Notes: generated from the letters alone by a model not told the origin. 64,000 nt of DNA from Isoetes taiwanensis (GCA_021234155.1 JAJEKV010000073.1:6048001-6112000), one strand, 5' to 3'; counted from the first letter of the stretch, positions 1 through 11,950 are shown. A program made the numbers and translations.

Positions 1-540
1 CTGCTCGGCATTGGGACAGATTGTGTAGTGTACTTCGAAGAACCAGTGGAATCCATGGTGGCACCACAAACTAGACAAGCTTCAGCGAGAAAAAGGAACA
101 AATCTATTGCAATTCATAAGGTTTGGTATCTTGGTAGGGTACTTAGCATGAGGAGGAAGTCTGGCAATGCATGGAGAGAGAGTAAAGAGCCCGTGGACTT
201 AGTTAAACGCCCATCTTTTGAACTTCAATTAAATCTGGCATATTACAGGAAACATTGCAGCAAGGATGGCAAGTCCACTTGGTTTAACTTATGATCTGAC
301 CGATAATCGACTTATAGACCTCGAGTCTATCATATCTCTTGCATCTTTAAGATATGAACCTGCAAAAAACATTTACCATCTGCATGATAATGATAGAGTA
401 CAGTTGAATAAGTTTGTGCATGAACAGAATATTGGTAGGGTAACCTTAAATTAGACGTCTTCAAATGGTTGAATTCTGCTACTAACTGTCTCTTCCCTTT
501 CATTCTTTTTGTAGGTGACAAGGGAAAGCAGAAGGTCTAA
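1..540 (+). CDS. 3' end of a spliced host gene, product not recognised
   Basis: The frame is open from the left edge of the window, so the gene starts outside. Three exons can be joined: 1-133 (donor G|GTAGGG, phase 1), 249-434 (acceptor TATTACAG, donor G|GTAGGG) and 515-540 (acceptor TTTTTGTAG), ending at TAA 538-540. The last coding part contains the stretch MASPLGLTYDLTDNRLIDLE and finishes GDKGKQKV. The first exon has a basic patch (QASARKRNKS). I do not recognise the family. An exon junction at 120/121 (AAG|GTTTGG) is an alternative donor but does not keep the frame open into exon 2. Phase agreement over two introns is what supports a real gene. Confidence 0.55.
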
Positions 541-1102
541 GGGCATAAGGTTCAGGCAGATATTTGTCAAGTACTTTGCCAATGATCATTTTTTATTAAA
601 GCTACCATTTCAGCAGGGGTTCAGCAGTTTAAGTTTAAGAGAGGTTTTCTGCTTTGTATAAATCCCGAGCATGTTCTATTTGCTTTGCTTTACTTAATGC
701 ATTCCATGTAGAAACTGTGATCTTATTTAAACTTTATTTTGAATGCAATAAGGAATGGAAACTGGTTACTTAAGGAACCAGTTAGTTAGGTATGCTGCAT
801 GATTTCATTGCTCGATTATTCATTTCTGCAGCATTTACAGAAGCAAAATGAAATGCTTTCAAAACAGCAGCAGTTGTTACCCTACACTCTTTTTTTTAAG
901 GGCAGAATGTGAAGACATAAGACATAATCAAAATCCTATTTTGACAAGAACAATGTCTGAAACCATGTCATATTATATTATACTTTACAAAAAGGAAGGT
1001 TCACACCTGCGCATGGCAGTTTTCAATGCCATTTACAAAACAAACCCATGTTTTAATATTTAGATCAGGAGCTTTACAAAACAAGTTAGGGAGATTTCGT
1101 AT
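541..1102 (+). other. probable 3' UTR and intergenic DNA
   Basis: No convincing coding sequence. The first 200 bases after the stop are AT-rich and probably 3' untranslated sequence of the gene that ends at 540. The short reading frames here have no recognisable motifs. Confidence 0.35.
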
Positions 1103-1492
1103 CTATTGTGGAGAGCTGGCAAAACGAAAACCTAAGCTACTAAAAACGTCCAGGAGGCATAACTTAACGGAGGCGAGAATAACGGAGGTGAGAATAACGG
1201 AGGTCGCTTTACCAACTGCCCGGAGATGGCATCCTAAGCTGCACATAGAGATCGTTCCCTTCGGTACGGACAGAAGCCGCTCCTCAGCAAGATTAACCCG
1301 ATCAACCCACTGTTGCACTTTTTCAGTGATATAAACTCCGTGATGTTGCATGTGTACCACTTCCAGGCATGAAAATTTCGCCACGACTTTCAGCTTCGTG
1401 CCCTTGGGCTCTTCCACGGCCTCTTCCTTGGGTGGAGCAGATCCGACAGATTCTTCAGTGGGCCTCCTGGCGGTAGTCTTTATCCGAGCCAT
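1103..1492 (-). CDS. small ORF with histone H3 tail-like N-terminus
   Basis: A 129-residue ATG-started frame. Its first residues, MARIKTTARRPTEES, resemble the H3 tail (ARTKQTARKST) in spacing of the Arg, Lys and Thr residues, followed by an acidic Pro/Glu stretch. Nothing after residue 40 resembles a histone fold. The C-terminal third contains a short internal repeat (SVILTSVILASV) produced by a tandem DNA repeat (ataacggaggtgag), so that part may not be functional coding sequence. It could be a transposon-derived ORF or a chance frame. I cannot assign a function. Confidence 0.3.
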   Translation of the reverse strand: MARIKTTARRPTEESVGSAPPKEEAVEEPKGTKLKVVAKFSCLEVVHMQHHGVYITEKVQQWVDRVNLAEERLLSVPKGTISMCSLGCHLRAVGKATSVILTSVILASVKLCLLDVFSSLGFRFASSPQ

Positions 1493-1526
1493 TGTCGGAA
1501 TAGGGAGAGAAATAGGCAGAGGAGGA

Positions 1527-1615
1527 GGATCGGGTTATGGCATTGGCGGAGAAGGAGGATCGGATCGGGTTATGGCATTGGAATAAGAAAAGCTCGGATC
1601 GGGTTATGGCGTTGG
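1527..1615. repeat. three copies of a ~20-bp motif with ATCGGGTTATGGC core
   Basis: The core ATCGGGTTATGGC followed by (A/G)TTGG occurs three times within 90 bp, just upstream of the start of the small minus-strand ORF. Spacing is irregular. Confidence 0.7.
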
Positions 1616-1701
1616 CGGCAGCTGCATAGCAAAAATCACCATAATGACGTCCTTAAAAGGCATGCCCGAAAATAAATTCCGTAACAATAATTAATTATAA
1701 A

Positions 1702-1783
1702 CAATAATCAATAATCAATAATCAATAATCAATAATCAATAATCAATAATCAATAATCAATAATCAATAATCAATAATCAATT
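1702..1783. repeat. 7-bp microsatellite (CAATAAT)n
   Basis: About eleven near-perfect head-to-tail copies of CAATAAT. Simple tandem repeat; it is not the plant telomere repeat. Confidence 0.95.
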
Positions 1784-2819
1784 TCGTAATGATGTATTCC
1801 TAAAATCGATTTAAATAAAATATATACTTCCCTATGTATTCCAAGCGTATTTCTTTCTTCATTTCTTTTTCTTATTTTTTGGAGTGACCATTGAACTAAA
1901 ATGGCGCCATGGATGAACCTTAAATCCTGAGTTAAACCATTAAGATCTTCATTGAGATAAGCCATAAACCATGATTGGGGTCAAGTGTAGAATAACTTGA
2001 GCCCAGTTGGGAGTAGATCTAGCGAAAACATTGATCCTATGGAACACATACCTGTAGTTCCCAGTTCCCAGCTATACGGTCCTCTACAGCTGCTCCGGGA
2101 TCACAAATGAGCACAACTTGTGAAGCTTGCAACATTTGTAGGTTGGATGTAAATATAAGGTAGAGGGTAAGCTACATGAATAAATAATGGACGTAAAAAT
2201 AAGGTTAAGGGTAGGGCAAGTTGTGCTTAGACTGGTTGTAAAAGTATGAAATCGGGTATTCTGCTTCGACAATACGGGGCCGTATACATAGGGGTTTCTA
2301 TGGAGGGTCAGTTGTATACATAGGGGTTTCTCCTGACTTGATGCACGCACATGCCATATGCCCCTTATATAGAGGTGAACCCCCCGGGTCAGCAGCTATC
2401 TTTTGATGAAGTGAATAATAAGGATGATAACAAAGTTGACAACAACGCTAGAAATGACATTACTAAAATGGTTATTTGTTCAAATAGTTTTAACATTTTG
2501 TGCAGACACTCATGACAAATGCTTCCTATTCATCGCCTCACTTTCCCAAAGAAAATATAGACCAACCGACCCCAGCCATCATAGCCTAAATGTTTCTTCT
2601 CTTCCAGATCTCATTGACCTTTCCATTGCAAACCATACTTTTCCAATCATCCCTCCTAATGTCGAGAATGTACGTTGCACTTTTACTCATTCTTTAAGAA
2701 ACAAAGTTGCAGTTTCTATTGGCACATTTTGCCATTTAACTATTATTGATTGTTCTTAATTTCTATCTCTTATAAGATTCTACACATCAATATGGACATA
2801 TGGCCAACACTTTCGAGTC
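1784..2819. other. no gene recognised
   Basis: AT-rich sequence with short frames only. The part nearest the CACTA remnant (from about 2400) may belong to it, but I see no clear domain there. Confidence 0.3.
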
Positions 2820-3493
2820 ATGCACACTGATCAAAGTAGAGTTACATTTGAAAGTGGTATTGAAGCATGCTTTGAGCAAAAAAGTCTAGCTTCTACTAGA
2901 GACAATCAACCATTAGAAAGTGATCTCAATTATATTGGTCAAATAACAAATATTATTGAAGTGGATTTTCACTCCTTCAAAGTCAATGTATTGAAGTTAA
3001 AGTGGGTCAAAGCATATTACCGAGGGAGAAACTGCACAATGAGACAACATCCATCAGGTTTTTATGAGGTTAATTCTTCTAAATTTTAAGAGAAACGGAT
3101 GAGCCATTTGTTTATCCTAGACAAGTTGAGTAGGTTTTCTTCCATAACAACCAGAGTGATACTAATTGGTGCATCATGGTTCATGCAACACCTAAATCTC
3201 TTCCCATGATCGATCCTTCTATTTTGCATGTGGACTTGGCATCTTCTAAGACTGGTCCAATTCTCTTATTTGAGGGAATAGATGTTGCACAAGATGACAT
3301 CAATCAAATGGTAGATGATCAAGTAGAGGATCATGATGATTCGAGTGAGAATTGCAGCAATTCAGTTCAAATTCTAGTTTGTCTACCAATAGAGTCACCA
3401 AATAATAATATCTTTGATTATGATGTTGATGAGAAGAGATTGGTAACGAGGCCCCATGTTTACTACATCTATAGCTTGATGATGATGAATTAG
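2820..3493 (+). pseudogene. CACTA (En/Spm) transposase remnant, DUF4216-like part
   Basis: Two frames together match the C-terminal DUF4216 region of plant CACTA TNP2-type transposases. The first (2820-3089) has LNYIGQITNIIEVDF and VLKLKWV, the usual 'Y.G.l..IiElDy' and 'lfkc.WvD' blocks. After a stop and frame change come TDEPFVYPRQVE, a TAG stop where Gln is usual, VFFHNNQSDTNWCIMVH and PKSLPMID (3091-3215), equal to the family block 'DEPFv.a.qa.QVFYv.Dp.d..W.vvv...pr'. An acidic tail (DDQVEDHDDSSEN) follows. The rest of the transposase and the CACTA termini were not found. This is a dead fragment; the family call rests on recalled domain patterns. Confidence 0.65.
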
Positions 3494-6276
3494 AGGATAT
3501 TGCACATGATATAAGAGATGAAGTGGCACTTGGAAGTTTGTCGTAACAAAATCTTTTTCTTTCTTGTTCTAATAATATCATTTTGTGTACTTTGTCTATG
3601 GGAGTTTGAAAAAGGTAGTGCCATTACAAGGGTTTAAAGATGATAACCAATTTTCTAAACTAGTTGTCCTTTAACCAGACGATAGTACCTACCAATTTTC
3701 TAAAATGGTTGTCCTTTTACAAAGCAATATTACCATTGTTTCTGATTCACATGGTAGATGCCATAAGGAAAGGTCCAAAGTTGAGGGGGCCATGGACAAC
3801 ACATGTTGGTACATACTTTCTGTATGTTGGTCCAGATTGCATTTGAGATCGTAGTCGTTTGAAAACATTTCATAACCACAACCTTAAAATACTTCAAGTT
3901 TTGCGTCCTTTGCAAACTTATCCAGCATAATAATTTTGCAGTAAGCATGGAGAAAAGGAGGAATTACTTCAGCTTCGCACAGGGAGATGCTTGCTTGATG
4001 ATCCTAAATATGTTGGACTTTAGGCCAAGGTATATTGGACTGTTATATATCTATTGGTTTCTTATAAAAAAAACTGCATTTACAATGTCGTCATATGCCT
4101 GATCTTGGTAATTTCATTACGCTCATTAGTTTGTCATGCATGAGCAGAAGGAAGATGATGCAAGCCCTCTAATTGTTTCCTCTTCTGGATATCTATCTAT
4201 GCCATAGTACCCACTACCTCAAGATTAAATTTTGCATATGACTTCTTAAGATTGAACATTGCATATTTTCAAGATCTTTCCTTTTTACCAGGTTTGTAGC
4301 ATAGCAGACTCGTGGGTTGTCCAAAGATTGACTAGCAATTTGATCGTGGCTTTTGCTATAGCTACAGTGTCTTAAAAGCCTAACATTATGAATTGAGGCT
4401 TTACAAACATTTGGTTTCAAACAAATCAAATCTTCACAAAGCCCATAGGTGTTTCAGCTCTAGAATATGCCCACCAATTTCTACATCATTTGCTCTAATT
4501 CGATAAATGTCATTATTGATTCCATATTTGAAACAACTGATTCATATTCTCAAGCTTTTTTATTTTGTGCGCCAAATTTCGATGTCTTTCATTTCCCTAT
4601 TACGAGGAGTTAGCAAGACACTACGGTGTCGCTACGCCCAACTAACTATTTTTTAATATTTTCATATACTTTTTGTTTGTTTATCCAAGTCCCGTCTACT
4701 TCTTCAATGTGCAAATCCTCAATTGAGTGCATGTTAACTAACTAAAATTGTTAGTTGCTTATGATTTCTTGCACTCTTAGAGAAATTTCAAGATGATCCT
4801 AGTCACATTTTCGTTCAAGGGAAATTGCTAAAAAGCTAACTGGACGCTCTTACTACCTTATCATGGATACATTTGATCCAACTCCTACAAGTGGACAAAG
4901 CACCGGCATATAATAAAAGGTTGTACGCATCTTACGTTAGATGCGGTACAGATGCGCAGATCCGGATTTAACATATCTGATGTTTAGATGCGCGCATCTA
5001 ATGAACTATGCCATTGAAGGGAAGGAAAATCCCCCTTGTGCAGAACCGGAGAAGCACTCACATCCAAAAGGGAAGAACTTACATTCCTTACCTCAGAGAC
5101 CATAGTGGATTTAGGTATTGTAGCCTCTAGCCTCTGAAGGGGTAGGTAAAGCCATCAAGATCGTAGAAACAGTACTAGAAGGAGCATCCAACATGACCAA
5201 ACGCACACTAAACCCTCACTGACTGGAAACCCCCATTGCACCCTTCTTCGGCGGCATATTTGATGGCGGGGAAATAAATCAGGCCAATTCCAGCGCCAGA
5301 TCTGACACCGACCTAAAACAAATGACACGCTTCTGGAATGTCCTCTGAATAAGCTTTCCAAAAAGAACATGAAAAATGGAGATCGGATGCAAAAGTTATC
5401 ATGGATTATGCGAACAATGTTGGCGACGGAGCTCCATAGCATCCATCACAGCCTCCGAGCCAAACCTTCTCTCCCCAAGTCCTTCACCCAAGTTCTCCAT
5501 CAATGAAAATGTGAATCAAATATCGCCCATTTGAATAGATAACCCCTCAAGCTTGCAAATATTCTAAAAATATCCCCAAGTACTTGGCACTAATATTTTT
5601 TTCATCCATCAAATACCCCTAAGGGGGGGGGGGTATTTATAGTGGGTGGGGTGTTGGTAGTTGCACTCCAAAAGCATCCAAGTTCATTTGTTTTGATCCG
5701 TTTGTGGCTTAATTTCCACTCTATAGCAAGACATCTACCCAACAACAACCCACTTGGGGCCACTATATGTCCCCTTACGTATTCAGACGTGTTCTGCACA
5801 TTGTTTGGAATAGGTCTTTTCTGTCTGGTGGTCTGTGTAGATAAAAGTAAAATTTTTGGAGACCACCTAGTAAGGTGGCCCCAGTCTCAACATCAAGGCT
5901 TTAAGTCGATGCTCTTCCTTTCCAGCTGGTTTTTGTCTTTCACGCTGCCCAAAACAGATATAACAATTTCCAAGCATACCAAACCTTATTTGCAAAGGAC
6001 CATTATACAAATTTGTGCTACCCATTTGTAGTAATCATACATATGAGATTTTGATGCCTATCTAGTTGCCAATCATGCATTTGACATTCCATACCTAGAG
6101 CCCAAAAACCCTTGTTAATAATTGACAAGAACTCTTGCCTCTCAAAAGGCTGAAAAAAAGTAGAAATATTCACAATATGTCTCTTCTTTTCCAACAACGA
6201 CAACGCTGTTTTTGGGGCCAACATCTCTAAGTATAATGTTGGTTATATAAAAACTTTTAAAGTTATAATAGCAGTG
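3494..6276. other. no gene recognised
   Basis: About 2.8 kb with short frames only. There is a G-run at 5626-5634. Several copies of AGATGCG lie at 4940-5000 within a small palindromic patch (GATGCGCGCATC). I found no domain, LTR end or terminal inverted repeat. Confidence 0.4.
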
Positions 6277-6930
6277 CTAATGAACTTTAAAGTGTAATTT
6301 GGGCATACCAAGAAACCTCCACATCTTCTCAGCACGGGAGACTGCGAAAACAGGGGTATGCTTGCAGCTGGAACAGTAAATTCTCTGCATGTGCAAATTC
6401 AGCAACTTCCTGAGACTGTGAACTGCGTCAATTGTGTCCAAAATCCGGGACAATTCAGGACCTTGGATACAGGCAAACAATCCCATCTCTCCTGTCTCGG
6501 TAGAACACAGAACAATCTCCTCCATCTCAGCAACAGACAAGCGCTCGACTCTCTCAGTACCACAACTAACATTAAACTTGATAATATCATGAATTTCTGT
6601 GAGAGACTGTTTGTAACAGTCAGGGAAAATCTGCAGGCTTCTCTTAAGCCTTGCCTTCAACAAGCATGTCAAATATGCATACATAGAAAGCAAACAGATG
6701 ATGAATTTAGAAAGGGAAGAAGTTGGGTCCTCTCCTTTAATTAACAACGTGCAAACACATGCGCAATGCAAGGATAAACGGAATCCACTCTCTTCTTCTT
6801 CGATTTGTTGATGAGCACGACTTATGCGCACCAACTTTTCGCGGGCATCTCTGATCTGCTTACATCTGCTCAACTCCTCAGCTTTACTCAACAAATGGAA
6901 AAGATCCATGTCCGAACAGCTGATCCACAT
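6277..6930 (-). CDS. hypothetical protein, family not recognised
   Basis: An open frame of about 217 codons from the first ATG (6928-6930); the frame itself opens slightly earlier without an ATG. The N-terminal third is charged and probably helical (LLSKAEELSRCKQIRDAREK, RISRAHQQIEEEESG). The rest has many Leu and Cys (RIYCSSCKHTPVF near the C-terminus). A possible intron between about 6660 and 6770 would remove the hydrophobic stretch around FIICLLSMYAYLTCLL, which does not look like the surroundings; I cannot decide between the spliced and unspliced forms. ACGT elements lie 120-155 bp upstream of the start, where a plant promoter would be. Confidence 0.4.
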   Translation of the reverse strand: MWISCSDMDLFHLLSKAEELSRCKQIRDAREKLVRISRAHQQIEEEESGFRLSLHCACVCTLLIKGEDPTSSLSKFIICLLSMYAYLTCLLKARLKRSLQIFPDCYKQSLTEIHDIIKFNVSCGTERVERLSVAEMEEIVLCSTETGEMGLFACIQGPELSRILDTIDAVHSLRKLLNLHMQRIYCSSCKHTPVFAVSRAEKMWRFLGMPKLHFKVH

Positions 6931-7050
6931 TGGCCCCAAATAAATACACAAAGCGGGCAGGCAGCCGCAGGAGGCGCCGGAAGTGGCTTACTTTTAAAGG
7001 AGCACGGAGGATGCGTTTTAACTTGGTAAAAAGTAGTGGATAAATGTGTC

Positions 7051-7083
7051 ACGTCATTCAGCGGCGGACGTGACGTGCCACGT
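7051..7083 (-). promoter_or_regulatory. cluster of four ACGT cores (bZIP/G-box-like)
   Basis: ACGT occurs at 7051, 7068, 7073 and 7080, in contexts GTCACGTCA, GGACGTGACGTG and CCACGTAC. Such clusters are typical bZIP-type sites in plant promoters. The position fits the minus-strand ORF that starts at 6930. Function is inferred. Confidence 0.35.
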
Positions 7084-9059
7084 ACTCCTCATTACCACTC
7101 GTACAGTCCACTAGCAATAACATTTGTTGTGTTATATTTTACGTCTTCAAAATAGAATAATTTTTATACAGCACAGCAAACGTCATTCTAGGAATGTCCC
7201 CTTGCTTCACCCTAAACGTCCCTATCACTGCTCGTTAGTTAATGGACTAATATCTTTGCTTAGTGCCTTCAGCTTTTCATCACATGTAAATGTGGGGACA
7301 GTCTGAATAAATCAACGAGCGACCAGTTTAACCATTACCTTGAATTATTTTTGTTGCACCTTTAATTGCTGGCATTTCTAAGCATTAGCAAGTTTGGTTA
7401 GATTTCTAAATAGCACTCTGCCATGTAAGCTAGTGCTCCTACTCTGCATCCTATCCATCAACATTTATCACACTTAAGAATATTTTGAAAGAAGACGTTG
7501 GTGGCTTTGCATGCGTAGTGGGGAAATACGTGGTAGAAGTTGGATCGACATTTTGGTCTGGCATGTATTCTACTGCGTCAATTGTTTTCTACATGATGGA
7601 ATAGAAATTGGGACGATGATTCCGCTTTGCCAGTGAAGAACAAAGAAGCAACCGGTTAAGAACAGATGAATCGTTTAATCTTAGTGTTTCTACTGCAAAT
7701 ATTTATTCAAGAATGACAGCTCTGCAAATATTTATTCAAGAATGACAGCTCATCTAAGCCAAATCTATGCCATAGCCTTTGATCCACAAGATTTAAATCA
7801 AATTCGTGCAAAAACGGCTCTCGTTGTACCAAATTGTCAAATCTGTGCAATTGCTTTGATTTCGGCTCCATATAATCAACCAAAAACAACTCCTCAACCG
7901 GCGAAAAATGCCTGGGGATATCACTTAGTGAAACGGGATACACCATGTGCGATGAAGGGGTCAGCAAGCCTTCTCTATGATCCAAAAGCCCCTTTCCATA
8001 TGGACACTGCACTAGATTGTCCCTAAAAAAACTTCCTTCCCATATGTACTCGTGCCTTTTAGGGTAAAAAAGACCTCCATATCATCCACTCACATGTTAT
8101 ATATGGCCTACATTATGTGAAACCCTTGGGTAAAAATGCCTCCCCAACTTCCATCTTGTAGGGAAATGGCACTGGTTTGCCATTTGGGCAAGCGGGAGGG
8201 CTGGCTTTTGTGGGCTCTCCCAAAAATATTCAAGAAGTATTTCTTTCTGCAACATCTTCAAGTAGCAAGCAGTGAACATAGAAGACCGGCAGATGGCAAA
8301 CCATTGGCAAAATAAGAGATGGCAGAGTAAGAGAAAGAAAGAAAAGAAAAAACTTGAGATATGGCAAACAATGGACAACATCGCCAAAGCATGATCCCGG
8401 GGAAGATGGATCTCGATAGAACCTCTATAATGATGTCGGATTCCCCAATCCGCATGCATTCGGCCTTCAAAAGGCAAGGATGAGATCAAATAGGTGTTGC
8501 TGCAATGGAAAAACCATGGAAATATAAGAATTTGAAAATTGAACAAATATGAAGAATGGAGGATGTGGAAAAAAAGGACCAAAATTTTATAACGAAAAAT
8601 TGAGAAGGGAGATGTGGAAAATAGAAAAGACAGAAAATTGAAAAATGGAAAAGATGTGGAAGATAAAAAGAGTGCACCACTTTATTCAAGAAAATAATAT
8701 GATTCAATGCTTCAAGACATCTTGCATGGGGGAAGAGGTCTCTGACACCATCTTTCCAGGGTTGCCACTACCCTTGCTCCATGCGAGATTCTAGAGCCCC
8801 AGAGAGAGGAGGAGAACTAGTCCCCTCAAGATATTTATAATTTTTTTGATAAAATCTTGGTCATCCACTTGGCATGATCCTTGCCCTTCTTTTTGACACC
8901 TCATCAATCTCCCCAACTTTGTCTTCTTCTCCCTTTAACAACTTTCGTCTTTTTCTATAACAATAAGCACAATTTGATCAAGGCCGTTAAATTGTAACAA
9001 GAAACACAAATGGATCTGGGCCCTTGATCTTCTCTCCCCCTTTAGACCTTTAGAGTGCA
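7084..9059. other. no gene recognised
   Basis: Only short frames without recognisable motifs. The stretch 8500-8700 is A-rich on the plus strand. Its right end borders the truncated retroelement. Confidence 0.4.
7696..7753. repeat. perfect 29-bp tandem duplication
   Basis: A 29-bp unit beginning TGCAAATATTTATTCAAGAA occurs twice head to tail (7696 and 7725) without mismatch, which suggests recent slippage. Confidence 0.9.
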
Positions 9060-9165
9060 ATTCTTCTATGTTGACCGGGATTTGTCAAAAAATCGGTCAA
9101 CAGTATGTTCCAGGAATAAATAAACGCATGACAGTTGACGGGTATATTGAGGGGTTATCCCTAAA

Positions 9166-9690
9166 ATGGTTCAAGCCATAGATCCCAAAACAGTAGCAGA
9201 AGCCGAGCTTAAAGCACTTAGCTTGGAGGAGGACACTCCTAAGTACCAGCCACCACGCTCTTCTACCTTTGGTCAGAACAGGGGCTATACACCGTATCGG
9301 GAACACTCACCTAGCCCAGGACCTCCTTCGTCAGCTGGGTATCAGAAACAAGATAAGAAAATTTTCTTTACTATCCCAGATAAGTCTGCTAGTACCACGG
9401 GAGTTGTCCGAGATATTCTCCAGGCAATTCCAAGGGAAGCTCGTGAGCAGTTACGAAGAGACAAAGCCTGTTATTGGTGCTTCCGTCTGGGACATCATAT
9501 GCAGGAATGCCCATGCATTACCCAGGCTGCCGAAGTGGATTGGGATGACGGCATGGGCCCGACTGAGCCAGAGAACATTGCTGATGATGAGGCACCATAC
9601 TATATACAAGGTGAGTCCCACATTTATGCCGCTATTGAAATAGGTCAAGCAGATAGCCAACCTTCTGTCATATCTACAGTTGGCCAAGAC
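9166..9690 (+). pseudogene. gag: gag remnant with CCHC zinc knuckle
   Basis: The frame carries a Pro/Ser-rich linker followed by CYWCFRLGHHMQEC, a C-x2-C-x4-H-x4-C zinc knuckle that binds the RNA genome during packaging. An acidic tail (ADDEAPYYIQGE) resembles the gag-protease linker of chromoviruses. The frame then passes directly into the RT catalytic region, so protease and the first part of RT have been deleted. The upstream half of gag, including most of the capsid domain, is missing or in another frame. Confidence 0.75.
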
Positions 9691-10860
9691 TTTGCCATCA
9701 TTTTCTTCGATGATATCCTTATCTACAGTAAAACCTTAAAGGACCACGAGCGTCATCTTCGGTTGGCCTTTATACCAAGTTCTCCAAGTGTAGGTTTGCA
9801 ACTACTAAGGTTGACTACCTGGGATATATTGTTTCTGCAGAGGGAATAGCCACAGATCCAACCACGATAGAAGCAGTAAAAGATTGGCCGATCTCAACAA
9901 ATGTGTCAGAGGTCTGCAACTTCCTAGGGTTGGCGGGATATTACCGCAAGTTTGTTAAGGACTTTGTCAAGCTTGCCGCACCTCTTACGGACTTACAAAA
10001 CATGAGAAGCTTAGGGATTGGAGGGCACACTGGAAGGACAAGTTCCAGGCCGGCTTTCAGTCATTAAAGGATGCCTTGCAACTACTCTAGTTCTTACCTT
10101 GTCGGATCCTCAGAAGGATAAGTGGGTTGCCACAGATGCCAGTAAGATTGCTACAGGTGGAGTATTGATGCAAGAAGGTAGGGTAATCGGCTATGATTCT
10201 AGGAAGATGAATGATGCAGAACAGCGTTACCCCATGCATGACCAAGAATTGTTTGCCGTCGTCTGTGCCTTGCGTATTTGAAGGCATTACTTATTTGGGA
10301 GACGATTCCAATTGGATACAGATCACCAGAGCCTCCAATATACTTTTATGCAACCCCACCTCAATCTTAGACAGCGACGATGGATGGAGTTTCTTTAAGA
10401 GCATGATTTTGAAGTCATTTATAAGACGGGCAAGCATAATGTGGCTGCTGACGCACCTTCCAGGCATCTATTGGTCACCCGAACGCATTGTAATGCTATT
10501 TCCACTCTCTCCAGCGAGTTTGGTAAGCAAATACAGAAGACTCTTTCAACAGATCCTAAATTTCAGGAAATATGGCAAAGTTTATTCAAGGAAGCCAGAA
10601 CTGATAAGGAGAGGGAGGCTTTCCGCCATTATAAAAAAGGAAGGTGATCTCCTTTATTACAAGGATAAGTTATGTGTTCCCGAGACGTCATGAGTTCGCA
10701 AGCTCATTTTCCACGACAGACATAACAATCCTATAGCGGGGCATGGAGGATTTATGAAGTCATATTTCAAAATCCACTCCAGCTATTTTTGGCCAAGGAT
10801 GAAGAAACACATTGCCCGATACATTAAGCAATGTTAGGTATGTCAGCAAACAAAGGCATA
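9691..10860 (+). pseudogene. pol: RT-RNase H remnant of chromovirus pol
   Basis: RT motif FFDDILIYSK (the catalytic DD pair) appears at about 9703-9732, fused to gag-like sequence by a deletion of roughly a kilobase compared with intact elements. The RT thumb follows in another frame (DYLGYIVSAEG, GLAGYYRKFVKDF). RNase H is seen as VATDASKIATGGVLMQ and YPMHDQELFAVVCALRI, with a stop where Trp is usual, then LDTDHQSLQYTF. The sequence runs on into the integrase zinc domain (SYFWPRMKKHIARYIKQC, then a stop, then VCQQTK). Confidence 0.8.
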
Positions 10861-10882
10861 ACAGTTACGCATCTCAGGGGAA

Positions 10883-11950
10883 TTGCAACCCTTAGATGTG
10901 CCTAATGCAAAATGGGAAGTTATTACTATGGATTTCATCATATGGCTTCCGCGCACCTTAAGGAGCTTTGATGCCTTGATGGTGGTGGTCGACAAACTTT
11001 CCAAAATATCGCACTTTTTGCCATGTCGCACCACAGATACTGCATTAGATACCACCTTATTGTTTACAAAGGAGGTGTTTTGCCTTCATGGGATGCCCCG
11101 TATCATTATATCAGACCGGGATCCTAAGTCTGTTAGTGCATTTTGGAAGGATTTCTTTAGCACTATTCAAACTAAGCTTGCTATGAGCATAGCTTACCAC
11201 CCGCAGACAGATGGCCAAATAGAGCGTACCAATCGCGTAATCGAAGATACACTACGTAATTATATCTGGAACAAGCAATCCCAATGGGCAGATTATATCC
11301 ATTTGGTGGAGTTTGCCTATAATAGTACTAGGTAGGAGTCTTCAAGGATGTCTCCTTTTATAATCAATTATGATTATCAATGCCTTACCCTAGACACGTG
11401 GCATAATCCGATTTCCAAGGTGGAAGTCTCTCAACAATTGCTTACAGATATGCAGGCCCTAATCGAAGAACTTCGAGGGTATTTGTTAGCTGTCAGAGCC
11501 CGGCATAAGAGCCTTGCCGATCGGCATTGGACACCATGGGAATTTCAAGTTGGTGAGTCCGTATGGCTAAAGATAAAAGTGAAGCAAGCCAAACTCAAAA
11601 CTGGCAATTGTAAGAAACTTGCACCTAGATGGGCGGGACCTTTTGAGATAACCAAAAGGATAGGTTCTCAGGCCTATCGGTTGAATCTACTCGCGCATTT
11701 GAGGGTCCATAAAGTCTTCCACATGAGCCTTCTCAACAAGCATAACCCCAATCCAGAAGAGATTCTTGACACACTGATACTTCTGGAGATGACGGAAGAT
11801 CACTTGGAGATTGTGTCTGAAGCTCTCCTTGATCATGCATATAAGCAAACCCACAGAACTCAAATCTTGCAATATTTGGTTAAATAGAAACACTTACCGA
11901 CTGAGGATGCAACCTGGGTTCTTAAAACGGATTTAGACAAGACTTACCCA
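10883..11950 (+). pseudogene. pol: integrase core and chromodomain-like C-terminus
   Basis: The integrase core has all three acidic residues in context: TMDFI, SDRDPK and QIERTN (D, D, E). A TAG stop interrupts at 11333-11335, after which the frame continues with MSPFIINY, the GPY-like block APRWAGPFEI, KVFHMSLL and a chromodomain-like end (ILQYLVK, stop, KHLPTEDATW). In intact chromoviruses this tail carries a Trp at the stop position and targets integration to heterochromatin marks. The last stop is explained by TGG to TAG. Confidence 0.8.

Noticed and set aside
1702-1783. Seven-base repeat as an interstitial telomere
   Set aside because: The unit CAATAAT is unrelated to TTTAGGG or its known plant variants.
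8097-8707. Three overlapping minus-strand frames rich in Phe/Ser
   Set aside because: They are antisense to an A-rich stretch and show no domain or splice structure.
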